From: Methanobrevibacter cuticularis
GTDB lineage: Archaea; Methanobacteriota; Methanobacteria; Methanobacteriales; Methanobacteriaceae
Length of the DNA: 64,000 nt
Assembly: GCF_001639285.1 (NCBI RefSeq)
Contig: NZ_LWMW01000022.1
Coordinates: 1-64,000, forward strand
Direction of reading: 5' to 3'
Every line of letters starts with the position of its first letter. The first letter of the stretch is position 1. Made by a program: the position numbers and the translations under genes. The notes below the pieces were generated by a model. That model ran no database searches and was not told where the DNA came from. It worked only from the letters and a program-made list of their open reading frames with translations. Below, piece after piece: positions 8,660 through 17,827 of the stretch.

Positions 8660-9601
8660 ATGAAAGATAAAAGTGCTATAAACTTAAGAAAATCTATGGG
8701 TCGTGGATCTGTAGAACATGAAACCAATGTTTTTGAACATGAGGGAGATATAATGACACTAGCTAAGAAAAAAGTGATATCTATCCCACCAAGTACTAGT
8801 ATCATAGAAGCTGCTGAAACAATGGTTAAACATAAATTCAGGAGACTTCCTATCACTGATCCGGGGTCTGAAAAACTTTTAGGAATAGTAACAGCTATGG
8901 ATATATTGAACTTCTTGGGTGGTGGAGACAAATTTAATATCATGGAAGAAAAATACCATGATAATTTTTTAGCAGCTATTAATGAACATGTAAAAGAGAT
9001 AATGACTAGAGATATTAGATTCATGAGAAATAAAGACTCAATCAATGATTGCATCGAAGTAATGCTAGCTCATGATGTTGGAGCTCTTCCTGTTGTAAAT
9101 GATAATAATAAAGTAGTGGGAATTGTAACTGAAAGAGATTTTGCATTAACTATGGCGGGTATTTTAACTGATGAGCTAGTTGAAGATTTCATGACTAAAA
9201 ATGTTATTACAACCACTCCAGGAACACCTATTGAAAGTTCATCAAAAATAATGGTTAGAAATAAATTACGAAGAATTCCAATTTTGGGCAAAGAATTAGA
9301 ATCAAGTAATCCTGAAGAAGAAAAACTAGTTGGAATTGTCACATCTAATGATGTTTTAAAATTTTTGGGGGATAGTGAATTATTTAGCAAAATGAGATCT
9401 GGTAGTGGTTTAGAAATCTTGAACACTAAATCCTCTGAAATAATGGAAAGGAATGTTTGTACTGTTGGACCATTAACACGAGTTGGGGACTTATGTGAAT
9501 TATTAAATAAAAAAGATATTGGTGGAGTTCCAGTTATTAAAGATGGCAAATTATTGGGAATTATAACTGAAAGTGATGTTTTAAAAGCTATACATAAATA
9601 A
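8660..9601 (+). CDS. Four-CBS-domain protein
   Basis: 313-aa soluble protein made almost entirely of two CBS pairs (Bateman modules). The four CBS units lie near residues 30-95, 113-172, 176-245 and 255-313; each carries an IMT/FMT-like entry and an LLGIVT or VVGIVTERD-type exit. CBS pairs usually bind adenine nucleotides or SAM, and stand-alone forms act as sensors. No effector domain is fused, so the target is unknown. SD AAGGTG precedes the ATG. A second four-CBS gene follows after 22 bp, which implies one operon and perhaps a hetero-oligomer. Confidence 0.9.
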   Translation: MKDKSAINLRKSMGRGSVEHETNVFEHEGDIMTLAKKKVISIPPSTSIIEAAETMVKHKFRRLPITDPGSEKLLGIVTAMDILNFLGGGDKFNIMEEKYHDNFLAAINEHVKEIMTRDIRFMRNKDSINDCIEVMLAHDVGALPVVNDNNKVVGIVTERDFALTMAGILTDELVEDFMTKNVITTTPGTPIESSSKIMVRNKLRRIPILGKELESSNPEEEKLVGIVTSNDVLKFLGDSELFSKMRSGSGLEILNTKSSEIMERNVCTVGPLTRVGDLCELLNKKDIGGVPVIKDGKLLGIITESDVLKAIHK

Positions 9602-9623
9602 AAAACTAATTTTGGTGGGGTAA

Positions 9624-10448
9624 ATGCAAATAAAAAATTTGATGTCTGATACTTTAATAACCATAGACAAAGATCAAAATGTTTGTGATGGTTTAAGATT
9701 AATGGAAAAAAATAGAATATCACGACTTCCTGTTGTTAATACTAATGAGAACAATGAAAAAGAATTAGTAGGAATAATTGCCGAAAAGGACATAGCTACA
9801 AAATTAGGTTCATCTAAATATGGAAATTTGGCACCTTCTCATTTTCATATTTCTACAGTGATGGTAAAAGAAATTATCACTGCTGATGAGGCTATGGGTG
9901 TCCCTGAAGCTGCTAAATTGATGCTTGAAAAGAATATTGGTGCTTTACCAGTTGTTTCTAATGGAGAACTTATAGGGATTATCACAAAGTCTGATTTCAT
10001 AGATATGTGCAAAGGCAAAGCTTATGAAAAAATACTCCTTGAAGAGATAATGAGTAGTGAATTGATATCTGTTTCAAGTGAGGATAGATTAATTCATGCA
10101 AGAAGAGTTATACTTGATTCAAATATTGGAAGGCTCCTGATTGATGAAAATAATGAGCTCGCTGGTATCTTAACATCTAAAGACATTGCTAGAGCATTAA
10201 TTTCATTTAGAAAACATGTTCCAGATAATCATAAACAAGCACAGATAAAAAATATATTAGTTGAAGAAGTAATGTCTAGAAATGTTAAAACTCTATCTAC
10301 TAACTCATCTGTTGCTGATGTTGCAAAGGCTATGTTAGGAACTGGGTATAATGGATATCCTGTAGTAACTGAAGATGATGAGGTTGTCGGGATTGTAACT
10401 CAGTCTGATTTGCTTGGTTTGATTGTAGAATTAGAGATGAATGATTAG
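9624..10448 (+). CDS. Four-CBS-domain protein, paralogue of the preceding gene
   Basis: 274-aa protein with four CBS repeats (approximately residues 3-62, 77-128, 137-192 and 212-270; each ends in a GIITKSD or GIVTQSD type motif). There are no other domains and no membrane segments. SD GGTGGGG sits directly before the ATG, and the gene lies 22 bp downstream of the other four-CBS gene, so the two are almost certainly co-transcribed. A nucleotide-sensing role is inferred from the family only. Confidence 0.9.
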   Translation: MQIKNLMSDTLITIDKDQNVCDGLRLMEKNRISRLPVVNTNENNEKELVGIIAEKDIATKLGSSKYGNLAPSHFHISTVMVKEIITADEAMGVPEAAKLMLEKNIGALPVVSNGELIGIITKSDFIDMCKGKAYEKILLEEIMSSELISVSSEDRLIHARRVILDSNIGRLLIDENNELAGILTSKDIARALISFRKHVPDNHKQAQIKNILVEEVMSRNVKTLSTNSSVADVAKAMLGTGYNGYPVVTEDDEVVGIVTQSDLLGLIVELEMND

Positions 10449-10720
10449 CATTAATTATGAATGGTAATTATGTGGATTGAAAGTATATAATTAATTATAA
10501 AAATAACATAAATTAGCTATATAAATAAATATATTAAATTAGTTATAGTTGTAACTGATAATTAGTTCTATTTTTCAATTTTTATTTTTATCATTTTATT
10601 TAGTCTAAATATCTAATCTAATTATTTAGTCTAGTTATTTAGTTTAACTATTTAACTAGTTATTTAGTCTCATTAGCTACTTTAAATATCTAATCTAATT
10701 ATTTAATGAATAAATATTAA

Positions 10721-10735
10721 AGGAGGTTTTCTATA
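10721..10735 (+). promoter_or_regulatory. Strong SD leading to a non-canonical ATA start (pheA)
   Basis: AGGAGG (10721-10726) is followed after six bases by ATA at 10733. An in-frame TAA at 10718-10720 rules out any earlier start, and the first in-frame ATG/GTG/TTG is a GTG at 10931, inside the conserved domain. ATA is therefore the only start that fits both the ribosome site and the protein family. Confidence 0.75.
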
Positions 10736-11545
10736 AACTCTAAAATCGCATTTTTAGGTCCAAATGGTACATTTACTCATGAAGCAGCATCTATCTTAGA
10801 TGGAGAATTATTATCAGTTTGCTCTATTCCTTCAGTAATAAATTCTGTTGAAAAGGGCATATGTTCTAAGGGTATAGTTCCTATTGAAAATTCTATTGAA
10901 GGTCCAGTTGGATTAACATTAGATTTATTAGTGCATACTGACCTTAAAATAGAAGAAGAAATAGTACTTACAGTTAATCATAATCTTTTATCTACTGAAG
11001 ATAGTGATATTGATGATATCACTGATGTCTATTCTCATTCACAGGCTTTAGCTCAATGTCAAAATTATTTAGAAAAACATAACATGAAAACTCATTTTAC
11101 TCTAAGCACAGCAGCAGCAGCAAAATCTATCAATTCAAATAATTCTTATGCAGCTATTGGAACACTAAAAGCTGCAGAAATTTATGGTTTAAAAGTTATA
11201 GATAGAAATATTCAGGATATATCTAATAATAAAACAAGATTCATAGTTCTTTCTAAATATGAACATCCTTTAACAGGGCATGACAAAACATCTATTATAT
11301 TTTCTTTACTTGATGATAATCCTGGAGGATTGTATGATATTTTAGGTGTTTTTGCATACAATAATGTTAATCTATCAAAAATAGAGTCTAGGCCATCTAA
11401 AGAAGGTTTAGGTAAGTATATATTCTTTGTTGATTTTGAAGGTCATAAGGATAATGAAATAATTAAGAATATTTTAAATATTATCAAAACCAAAACATCA
11501 TTTATAAAAATATTAGGTTCATATCCATTTGTAGATATTTCTTGA
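10733..11545 (+). CDS. pheA: Prephenate dehydratase (apparent ATA start)
   Basis: Converts prephenate to phenylpyruvate in phenylalanine synthesis. Reading from ATA at 10733 gives 270 aa, the normal size for the stand-alone enzyme. The N-terminal sequence begins INSKIAFLGPNGTFTHEAA, the typical PDT start, and the later GIVPIENSIEG is also a PDT motif. NKTRFIVLS (near residue 170) carries the conserved TRF catalytic motif. A C-terminal ACT domain (PGGLYDILGVFA, then KIESRPSK) is the phenylalanine-sensing feedback domain. The first 66 residues would be lost with the first canonical start (GTG 10931). Either ATA is used for initiation or the start has mutated; the body shows no other damage. Confidence 0.88.
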   Translation: MNSKIAFLGPNGTFTHEAASILDGELLSVCSIPSVINSVEKGICSKGIVPIENSIEGPVGLTLDLLVHTDLKIEEEIVLTVNHNLLSTEDSDIDDITDVYSHSQALAQCQNYLEKHNMKTHFTLSTAAAAKSINSNNSYAAIGTLKAAEIYGLKVIDRNIQDISNNKTRFIVLSKYEHPLTGHDKTSIIFSLLDDNPGGLYDILGVFAYNNVNLSKIESRPSKEGLGKYIFFVDFEGHKDNEIIKNILNIIKTKTSFIKILGSYPFVDIS

Positions 11546-11720
11546 TATTGAATAATTTCATAAAGTACTTGATATTGAATAATTTTCATAAAGATTGAAT
11601 AATTTCATATAGTACTTGATATTGAATAATTTTCATATAGTACTTGATATTGAATAATTTCATATAGTACTTGATATTGAATAATTTCATATAGTACTTG
11701 ATATTGAATAATTTTCATAA
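11546..11720. repeat. Tandem repeat array directly after pheA
   Basis: About six copies of a 27-28 bp unit (TACTTGATATTGAATAATTT, then CATATAG or CATAAAG). The array starts at the stop codon itself: the TTGATATTGAATAAT string contains the pheA TGA. The rest of the gap to 11841 is AT-rich and empty. Confidence 0.9.
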
Positions 11721-11841
11721 AGAGAATTTTATAAAGTTATTATAGGGTTGATAATCAATCAATCTTTTATAAGAAAATTTTTATAAATAGCTAATATATG
11801 GTTTAATCAAATAATTTGCTAATAAATAGGAGACAGATAAT

Positions 11842-12456
11842 ATTAGTCAAGATAAACAAAAGCTTTTGAGAATAATGCAGGAGCTTGAAAATGACTACAA
11901 TGCAGGAAATATTTCTGAAGAAAAATATAATTATTTATCTAAGGAATATACTGATAGATTAGCTAATATCAATGCTGCTAGTAGAGTTAGAAATATGCAA
12001 GGTCGTAGGGATACAGAAAGCTCACAGATTAGATCTTCTAAAAGAAGTATGGCTGAAGCAAGTAGACAAGATGATAGGAATCTTGTAGATAAATATGTAG
12101 TAAAGTCATCAAAAGATAAAAAACAGACTACTAAATCCTCAAATAAAGGAAAATATGCTATAATAGCCGTTATTTTCTTGATTATTGCATTTGTAGCAGG
12201 CATAAGCTTTGGATTGTTCAATGACTTCCAACCATCATCTCCAACTAATGCAGCAGTCACAATCGATGATACTGCTTTTCCAGAAGTAATTTCAAATGTT
12301 ACAAATAATGATACCACCACAAATGTTGTTGATAACAGTACAACTATTACTGAGCCTACACCAAATGTAGAGCCTACACCAACCAATAATACGGGCCAGG
12401 ATACTCCTAGCCCAGATGAAAATGAACCAGAAACTTCTGGAAATGGTTCTATCTGA
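11842..12456 (+). CDS. Single-pass membrane protein with Thr/Pro-rich outer tail (apparent ATT start)
   Basis: 204-aa protein of unknown function. A charged helical N-terminus (QELENDYNAGNISEEKYNYL, a short-linker motif seen before membrane segments) is followed by a basic linker, one membrane segment near residues 107-126 (YAIIAVIFLIIAFVAGISFG), then an extracellular low-complexity tail rich in Thr, Asn and Pro (TEPTPNVEPTPTNN). Start: SD AGGAG (11828-11832) points to ATT at 11842; the first canonical starts are TTG 11866 and ATG 11875, too far from the SD. The next gene begins 15 bp downstream with its own SD and encodes a lipoprotein, so the two may form an envelope operon. Confidence 0.65.
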   Translation: MSQDKQKLLRIMQELENDYNAGNISEEKYNYLSKEYTDRLANINAASRVRNMQGRRDTESSQIRSSKRSMAEASRQDDRNLVDKYVVKSSKDKKQTTKSSNKGKYAIIAVIFLIIAFVAGISFGLFNDFQPSSPTNAAVTIDDTAFPEVISNVTNNDTTTNVVDNSTTITEPTPNVEPTPTNNTGQDTPSPDENEPETSGNGSI

Positions 12457-12471
12457 TTACAGGAGGATATA

Positions 12472-13002
12472 ATGAAGAAATATATATTAGGAATAATAGT
12501 GATAATTGCGGTTATTTTTGTATCAGGATGTATTTCTAATTCTGATGATGTAAATAATCCTCAGACATTATCTAAAAATGGAATAATTATTAAGTATCCT
12601 GGATCATGGGTAGTTGCAAATTCTCAATCTAATGATTCAATAGCTTCTGTAGCAGATCCTAGTTCTACTAATGGAAGTTCTGATTTAGCTCAAATTAATG
12701 TAAATATTGAAAGAAGAGAAATAACTTCATCCTTAGATTCGTTTCACAATCAAACATATACTCAATTATTCTCTAATTCTGATTATCAATTAATAGCCCA
12801 AGGAAATCTAACTGTTGGAGATTCTAATGCTTTAGAGACTATTTACACTGTAAATAAGAATGGTACTATATCACAACATAGGGCTGTTTGGATACAAAAA
12901 GATAATTCTGTATATGTTATTTTATTCACAGCTCCTCAATCTAAATTTGAATCTCAAAACAAAAACTTTGAATTCATTCTGGGTAGCTTTAAGATAACAT
13001 AA
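12472..13002 (+). CDS. PsbP-like lipoprotein
   Basis: 176-aa exported protein. The signal peptide (MKKYILGIIVIIAVIFVSGC) ends in a lipobox-like VSGC, so it is probably anchored by Cys20. The remainder resembles PsbP-related proteins of methanogens: the opening SKNGIIIKYPGSWVV is typical, and the end is a beta-rich FEFILGSFKI. SD AGGAGG precedes the ATG. The gene sits 15 bp after the Thr/Pro-rich membrane protein. Its role is unknown; PsbP-like folds in prokaryotes bind partners at the cell surface. Confidence 0.75.
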   Translation: MKKYILGIIVIIAVIFVSGCISNSDDVNNPQTLSKNGIIIKYPGSWVVANSQSNDSIASVADPSSTNGSSDLAQINVNIERREITSSLDSFHNQTYTQLFSNSDYQLIAQGNLTVGDSNALETIYTVNKNGTISQHRAVWIQKDNSVYVILFTAPQSKFESQNKNFEFILGSFKIT

Positions 13003-13286
13003 TTCAATATTTTTGTCTTTAAAAATTGGAATAATAATGTAAGAATAAAGTAAGAATAAAGTAAGAATATAGTAATAATATAGTAATAATATGGTTATTA
13101 TAATGTTATAATTTATTTATAATCTTATAATTCTTTTTAATAGTATTAGAGTAAAAATGTTTTCTATAGGATATGATATAACTTTTATAATTTACCAATC
13201 AAATAATGGTTCTTTATAATTTTTACAATTTTTTTTATTTAATTTTTAATATTCACATTTTTTTTAAGTTTTGTGTGGGGTTTAAT

Positions 13287-14468
13287 ATGGATATTATATT
13301 ATGTGTAACAGGAAGTATTGCAGCTACTGAATCAATCAAATTAGCTAGAGAATTTAGAAGAGAGGGTTTTAATGTTAAATGTTTCATTAGTGAAGATGGA
13401 TGTAAAATAATCCATCCAAATTCAATGGAATTTGCAACAGGTCAAAAGGTTGTTCAAGAGCTTACAGGTGAAATTGAACATGTTAAATATGCAAATTCTG
13501 ATTTAATTCTAGTTGCCCCAGCAACAGCTAATATTATTAGTAAATTTTCTTATAAAATAGCTGATAATCCAATCAACTCTCTTTTAATTACTGCTGACGG
13601 GCATGACACTCCAATATTATTTGTACCCTCTATGCATGACTCTATGTATAATTCTATCAATGAAAATATTGAAAAGCTTAAATCAGAAGGATTTAATTTT
13701 GTTGAACCTCGCATGGAAGAAGGTAAAGCTAAATTTCCGAGTAATGATGATATATTATTGGAAGCCAAAAGAGCTATCACACTCAACATGCTTAAAAAAA
13801 ATGAAAACTTGAAAATAAATAATTTAGCCGGTAAAAAAATTTTAATAACCTTAGGCGGGACTTATGAAGCTATTGATCCCGTTAGAGGAATATCTAATAA
13901 ATCTTCTGGAAAAATGGGTTTAGAATTAGCTAAAGAAGCTTATATCCAAGGAATGGAAGTAAAACTTATTGTTGGAAAAGTTGATGTGGAAATACCTAAG
14001 TCTTTTGATAGCATTTTTGTGGAATCCAGTGATGTGATGAATCAAAAAACAAAAGAATTAATTTCTGATTATGATATTTTCATAGCAACTGCAGCTGTTT
14101 CTGATTTTGCCCCAATTGATAAAGTAGAATCTAAACTTTCTTCTTCTTTAAATCTGTCTTTAGAATTTAAGCCAACTGAGAAAATAATTAAACAAATAAA
14201 GGAAATTAATCCAGATATATTTTTGGTAGGATTTAAAGCAGAATATAATATCGCGGATGATAAAATGATAAAATTGGCCGAAAAACAAATTAAAGAAGCA
14301 GGTACAGATTTAGTTGTAGCAAATGATGTGAATATCAAAGAATGTGGATTTGGATCTGATAATAATCAAGTTATATTAGTTGATAATGATAATGTTAATA
14401 AGATAGATATTTGTTCTAAAAAAGAAATTTCTAAAATAGTTCTTGATAAAATAAACACTAGATTATAA
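13287..14468 (+). CDS. coaBC: Bifunctional phosphopantothenoylcysteine decarboxylase / phosphopantothenate-cysteine ligase
   Basis: Two consecutive steps of coenzyme A synthesis. The N-terminal half is the FMN flavoprotein decarboxylase (CVTGSIAATESIKLAREFRR; VAPATANIISKF near residue 74). The C-terminal half is the ligase (LITLGGTYEAIDPVRGISNKSSGKMG near residue 188, ATAAVSDFAP, and a final AND motif, VVANDV). I start at ATG 13287, preceded by GTGGGG; the longer frame from 13206 adds 27 hydrophobic, SD-less residues that do not fit the family. 393 aa, the expected size. Confidence 0.93.
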   Translation: MDIILCVTGSIAATESIKLAREFRREGFNVKCFISEDGCKIIHPNSMEFATGQKVVQELTGEIEHVKYANSDLILVAPATANIISKFSYKIADNPINSLLITADGHDTPILFVPSMHDSMYNSINENIEKLKSEGFNFVEPRMEEGKAKFPSNDDILLEAKRAITLNMLKKNENLKINNLAGKKILITLGGTYEAIDPVRGISNKSSGKMGLELAKEAYIQGMEVKLIVGKVDVEIPKSFDSIFVESSDVMNQKTKELISDYDIFIATAAVSDFAPIDKVESKLSSSLNLSLEFKPTEKIIKQIKEINPDIFLVGFKAEYNIADDKMIKLAEKQIKEAGTDLVVANDVNIKECGFGSDNNQVILVDNDNVNKIDICSKKEISKIVLDKINTRL

Positions 14469-15257
14469 TTAGTAATTATCTTACTTATATTCATTAATCT
14501 AGTTCTTATTTTTAAACTAAAAAAAGAGTATTATGATTAAAAAAAGTATTACTTTTCACCGATTTTTTAAAATAATAAATTTTTAATGATTTAACATGAA
14601 TATATCGATATCTTAGATATATTTTTAGAATTTTATTATAAAAATTGAACAAAAAAAGTTATTTTCAAAGAATAAGTTCAATCCTCTAGACTTTTACCAA
14701 TGTGGAGTGTATATGAGTGTGAAATTGTCCAGAGGATATAATTAGAACTATTTCTTATATTGCATTAGCAAATGTATATATGGTTTTCATAGTATAAAAA
14801 CTTTTCTTTAGTAATACTTTTCAACATTTTTACCTTGATCACTGTTTTGTTCTTATGAACTTGAATAACTTAATAACTATTAATTTTGTCTAAAAAATTT
14901 AATATAGATTTTATTATTTATGGTTTAATCATTATAATTTGTAAGATATTCACATTCAATAATAATCTTAAAATTAAATCTTAGAAATAATAATTATATG
15001 CTTCTTGCATTCTTTTAGGAATTCATATCAAATTTTTAATCTAATCTTTTAATAGAAAAGTTTTTTTATTAACTTTTAATAATACTTTTAAAAAATAAGA
15101 TCAATTAAATTTTAATAGACATATATTTTAATGAAATTAATTGATTTCACATTAGTTAATTTAATTTTTAAAAAGAAATTATGACTTGTTAAAATAGATA
15201 AATTTTAAAAATTAGCACTAATGGATATTATTGATAATAATTCGAGTGTAAGAGCTA
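14469..15257. other. Intergenic gap between convergent genes, holding one hairpin candidate
   Basis: 789 bp between coaBC and fibrillarin with no plausible reading frame. The only notable structure is the inverted repeat at 14675-14749 (separate entry). The remainder is AT-rich. Confidence 0.5.
14675..14749. ncRNA. Candidate structured RNA (long hairpin)
   Basis: ATCCTCTAGAC (14681-14691) pairs with GTCCAGAGGAT (14727-14737) with one mismatch, and an outer AGTTC/GAACT stem (14675-14679 with 14745-14749) closes around it. The loop is 35 nt. GC content is higher than in the surrounding DNA, and the element is isolated between convergent genes. I see no C/D or H/ACA boxes, so the class is unknown and it may be only a hairpin. 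Confidence 0.35.
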
Positions 15258-15932
15258 TTAAAAGCTCTTTTCAACTAAAAAACAGATATGATCTTTTTCA
15301 TATGGTTCAAGTTTGACTTTTTCAATTATTTTAAAACCATTAGCTATTAATTTCTTTTCTTCTTGTTTGAATATTTTTTGAGGTTTGCCTCTAACATCAA
15401 TACTTCTAGATTTAATCATTAGAATCCCTAAACCATCTTCTTTTAAAAATAAGTTGATGTTATCCATAAATAGCTCTGTTTGATTAGGTTGAGCCACATC
15501 GCAGTATAGTAAATCTACTTTTTCAAGTAAATTAATATATTTCTTTGGTTTAGTAGCATCTCCTAATATAGGGGCAATATTTGGCCTATTCTCACTCAAC
15601 CTAACCAATTTTCGCATGGTTACAGTGGAAAACTCAATAGCATAAATTAATCCTTCTCTAGACAAATCTGAAATATGTGAAACAGTGGTTCCAGTGGATG
15701 CTCCAAGATAAAGAATTTTTGAATTTTCACCTATTGTTAATTTTTTAAGCCCATTTAAATAAGCAGCAGCTAATTTCGACCTTCGAGGATTCCAATTTCT
15801 GTATTCTATTCCCTCACTCTCTACTTCATTATTACTAGTAGTTTTTTCACTAAATAACTGCTCTCCATAGACTTTTTTCCCTGGTCTGATGTTTCTAGTA
15901 GCTATTTTGTCTTCTTTCAGATAAATATTCAT
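15258..15932 (-). CDS. flpA: Fibrillarin-like rRNA/tRNA 2'-O-methyltransferase
   Basis: SAM-dependent methyltransferase of the archaeal C/D box sRNP. The SAM site is visible as ILYLGASTGTTVSHISDL. Later family motifs follow: YAIEFS, ILGDATKPKKY, and LLYCDVAQPNQ. ILMIKSRSIDV provides the catalytic lysine region. The start is taken at ATG 15932 (MNIYLKEDK), because the extra seven residues from 15953 do not look like the family; no strong SD separates the two. The gene lies downstream of nop5 on the same strand, the usual pairing for two proteins of one complex. Confidence 0.92.
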   Translation of the reverse strand: MNIYLKEDKIATRNIRPGKKVYGEQLFSEKTTSNNEVESEGIEYRNWNPRRSKLAAAYLNGLKKLTIGENSKILYLGASTGTTVSHISDLSREGLIYAIEFSTVTMRKLVRLSENRPNIAPILGDATKPKKYINLLEKVDLLYCDVAQPNQTELFMDNINLFLKEDGLGILMIKSRSIDVRGKPQKIFKQEEKKLIANGFKIIEKVKLEPYEKDHICFLVEKSF

Positions 15933-16021
15933 AATAATCAGTGTTTTTATCATTGAATGGAAATATTTTTAGTATCAAATATATTCTTTTTCTTTCATTT
16001 ATCTTATTTTATCTTAGTTCC

Positions 16022-16175
16022 TTTTATTTATTTTATTATTTTATTTCCTCTTGTTTATTTTATTATCTTATTTTATTCTATTTATTTTATTATTTTATTT
16101 CCTCTTGTTTATTTTATTATTTTATTTTATTCTATTTATTTTATTATTTTATTTCCTCTTGTTTATTTTATTTCC
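16022..16175. repeat. Tandem repeat, 54-bp period, three copies, between nop5 and fibrillarin
   Basis: TTCCTCTTGTTTATTTTATT recurs at 16045, 16099 and 16153. The array overlaps the 3' end of nop5 and fills the gap to fibrillarin. It is pyrimidine-rich on the plus strand, hence A/G-rich in the mRNA. Confidence 0.9.
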
Positions 16176-17430
16176 TTTTATTTCCCTTTTTCCTTTTTTT
16201 AGCCTTTTTATGCTTTTTTTCATACTTCTTTGATTTGTTAGAATAACCTGTTTCTTGATTTCTTTCTTCTTCTCTTCTTTTTCTTGTTTTTTTGGGAAAA
16301 GGATTGTCTTTTTTTATTTTTTCTACTTTTTCCAAAAAGGACTCTTCTATTATAGGATCAAATTTGCCTGAAAAGACATCTTTTCTAACTGACAATGATA
16401 TCTTCAAAGCTAAAGTTCTTGCAATTTTTCCTCTAATCCACCATGGTGATGTTCTAACTTCAGGATGTTGAAAAATAAGTCCATGTTTTGGGGGGCGTTT
16501 TCCAGTTTTTAAATGTCTAAATAAAGCCTTTTCAGCACCCATTATTTGGATAGTTCCAGAGGGATAAGTAGCTATTCTTTTTAATCCTCCTCCATGAGCA
16601 ATCAATTTGGCTCCAAGTGATGAACCAACTAAATTCCTTAAATTTGGAGCAAGTTTTTTCATTTTTGTATCAATATACTCTTCGATTTTTTTCCTAGATT
16701 TCTGAAGAGATTGAATAGATTTAGCAAAATCATTTATAATTGATATATCTTCATCTTCAATATCAGCACCATTAGTTCCATTATCAAAATCAATCTTTAA
16801 TGATTCAGGAGGATTTTTCATCACGTCTTCCCGATTTTCGTTTTCAGCTATTAGTTTTATATAATTTTCATTATTTTGAATAATATCTATTTCAGGGAAA
16901 TAGATATTATTCCATTCTCTGATTCTTTCAACTAGTTTACTAATTGATTCATCAATTTCATCTATCGAAGCAATAGACTGTATAATTAGTTTATCTTCTT
17001 CTTCTGAAGACTCTTTCATCTCTAAAATAGCTATTTTTTCATATATTGATGTAAACTTGTCATTAAATTCTTCAGGAGAAGAAAATCCTAAATCAATCAT
17101 TTTTTCTTTAAAATTTGATCTAAGATGTTCTCCTCCTTTATTGGGAACTTCCACTTCTATTTTCTGCCCAATTTCAGTAATTTCATTTTTTTCATCTGTA
17201 AAAAGAGATGTATAGCTTGAAAGTCTATTATTAGATTCAATGACAATTTTATCATAATCATCTGTGATGTTTTTTATCAATTCTATCTCTTCTGGAAGAA
17301 TCTCATTGTTTCTTATTTTGACCATTTTTGAGGGAATATCTGTTTCATTAAAAAGTTTATAATCCACAATAGCTAATTTTTCATTAAAAGCTATAAATCC
17401 TACAATACAATTTACAATATAAGCTTCCAT
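16168..17430 (-). CDS. Nop5/Nop56/Nop58 family C/D box sRNP core protein
   Basis: 420-aa scaffold of the box C/D methylation complex, bridging L7Ae-bound guide RNA and fibrillarin. The C-terminal half contains the signature NOP domain: LVGSSLGAKLIAHGGGLKRI, then PSGTIQIMGAEKALFRHL and HPEVRTSPWWIRGKIARTLA. The N-terminal domain is the fibrillarin-binding part; the middle is charged and coiled-coil-like, with an acidic insert. The last ~30 residues are almost all Lys/Arg/Glu, as in the eukaryotic KKE tails. Fibrillarin follows on the same strand after 235 bp of tandem repeats. Confidence 0.93.
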   Translation of the reverse strand: MEAYIVNCIVGFIAFNEKLAIVDYKLFNETDIPSKMVKIRNNEILPEEIELIKNITDDYDKIVIESNNRLSSYTSLFTDEKNEITEIGQKIEVEVPNKGGEHLRSNFKEKMIDLGFSSPEEFNDKFTSIYEKIAILEMKESSEEEDKLIIQSIASIDEIDESISKLVERIREWNNIYFPEIDIIQNNENYIKLIAENENREDVMKNPPESLKIDFDNGTNGADIEDEDISIINDFAKSIQSLQKSRKKIEEYIDTKMKKLAPNLRNLVGSSLGAKLIAHGGGLKRIATYPSGTIQIMGAEKALFRHLKTGKRPPKHGLIFQHPEVRTSPWWIRGKIARTLALKISLSVRKDVFSGKFDPIIEESFLEKVEKIKKDNPFPKKTRKRREEERNQETGYSNKSKKYEKKHKKAKKRKKGNKRK

Positions 17431-17482
17431 ACCATTAACTTTATTTTACATAAATATAAATTTTGTTTTTTCACATTTTTTT

Positions 17483-17710
17483 ATTGAGTGTTTTGAAAAT
17501 GGATAATGTTCTTTTATTGAGTGTTTTGAAAATGGATAATGTTGTTTTTATTGTATGTTTTGAAAATGGATAATGTTGTTTTTATTGTATGTTTTGAAAA
17601 TGGATAATGTTGTTTTGTTGTATGTTTTGAAAATGGATAATGTTGTTTTTTTTGTATGTTTTGAAAATGGATAATGTTGTTTTTTTGTATGTTTTGAAAA
17701 TGGATAATGA
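17483..17710. repeat. Tandem repeat, seven copies of GTTTTGAAAATGGATAATG
   Basis: Seven copies of a 19-bp core separated by T-rich linkers of about 12-18 bp that vary only in length and resemble each other. It lies between the divergent nop5 promoter side and the PRC-barrel cluster terminus. The linkers are not unique spacers, so this is not a CRISPR. Confidence 0.9.
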
Positions 17711-17827
17711 ATTTGAAAATAGTTCTTAACTAAGAATATAAAAAATGAATTGTTTATAATGTAGACATAATAATAATTTCCACAATAAATCCAATACAAA
17801 AAAGAAAAAAAGTTTATTTTGCCATGA

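Noticed and set aside
15941-16246. Leu/Phe/Tyr-rich membrane-like frames
   Set aside because: Antisense to nop5 and its 54-bp T-rich repeats; low complexity only.
17483-17710. Possible CRISPR array
   Set aside because: The cores are 19 bp and the intervals are only 12-18 bp, T-rich and mutually similar; there are no unique spacers and no adaptation genes.
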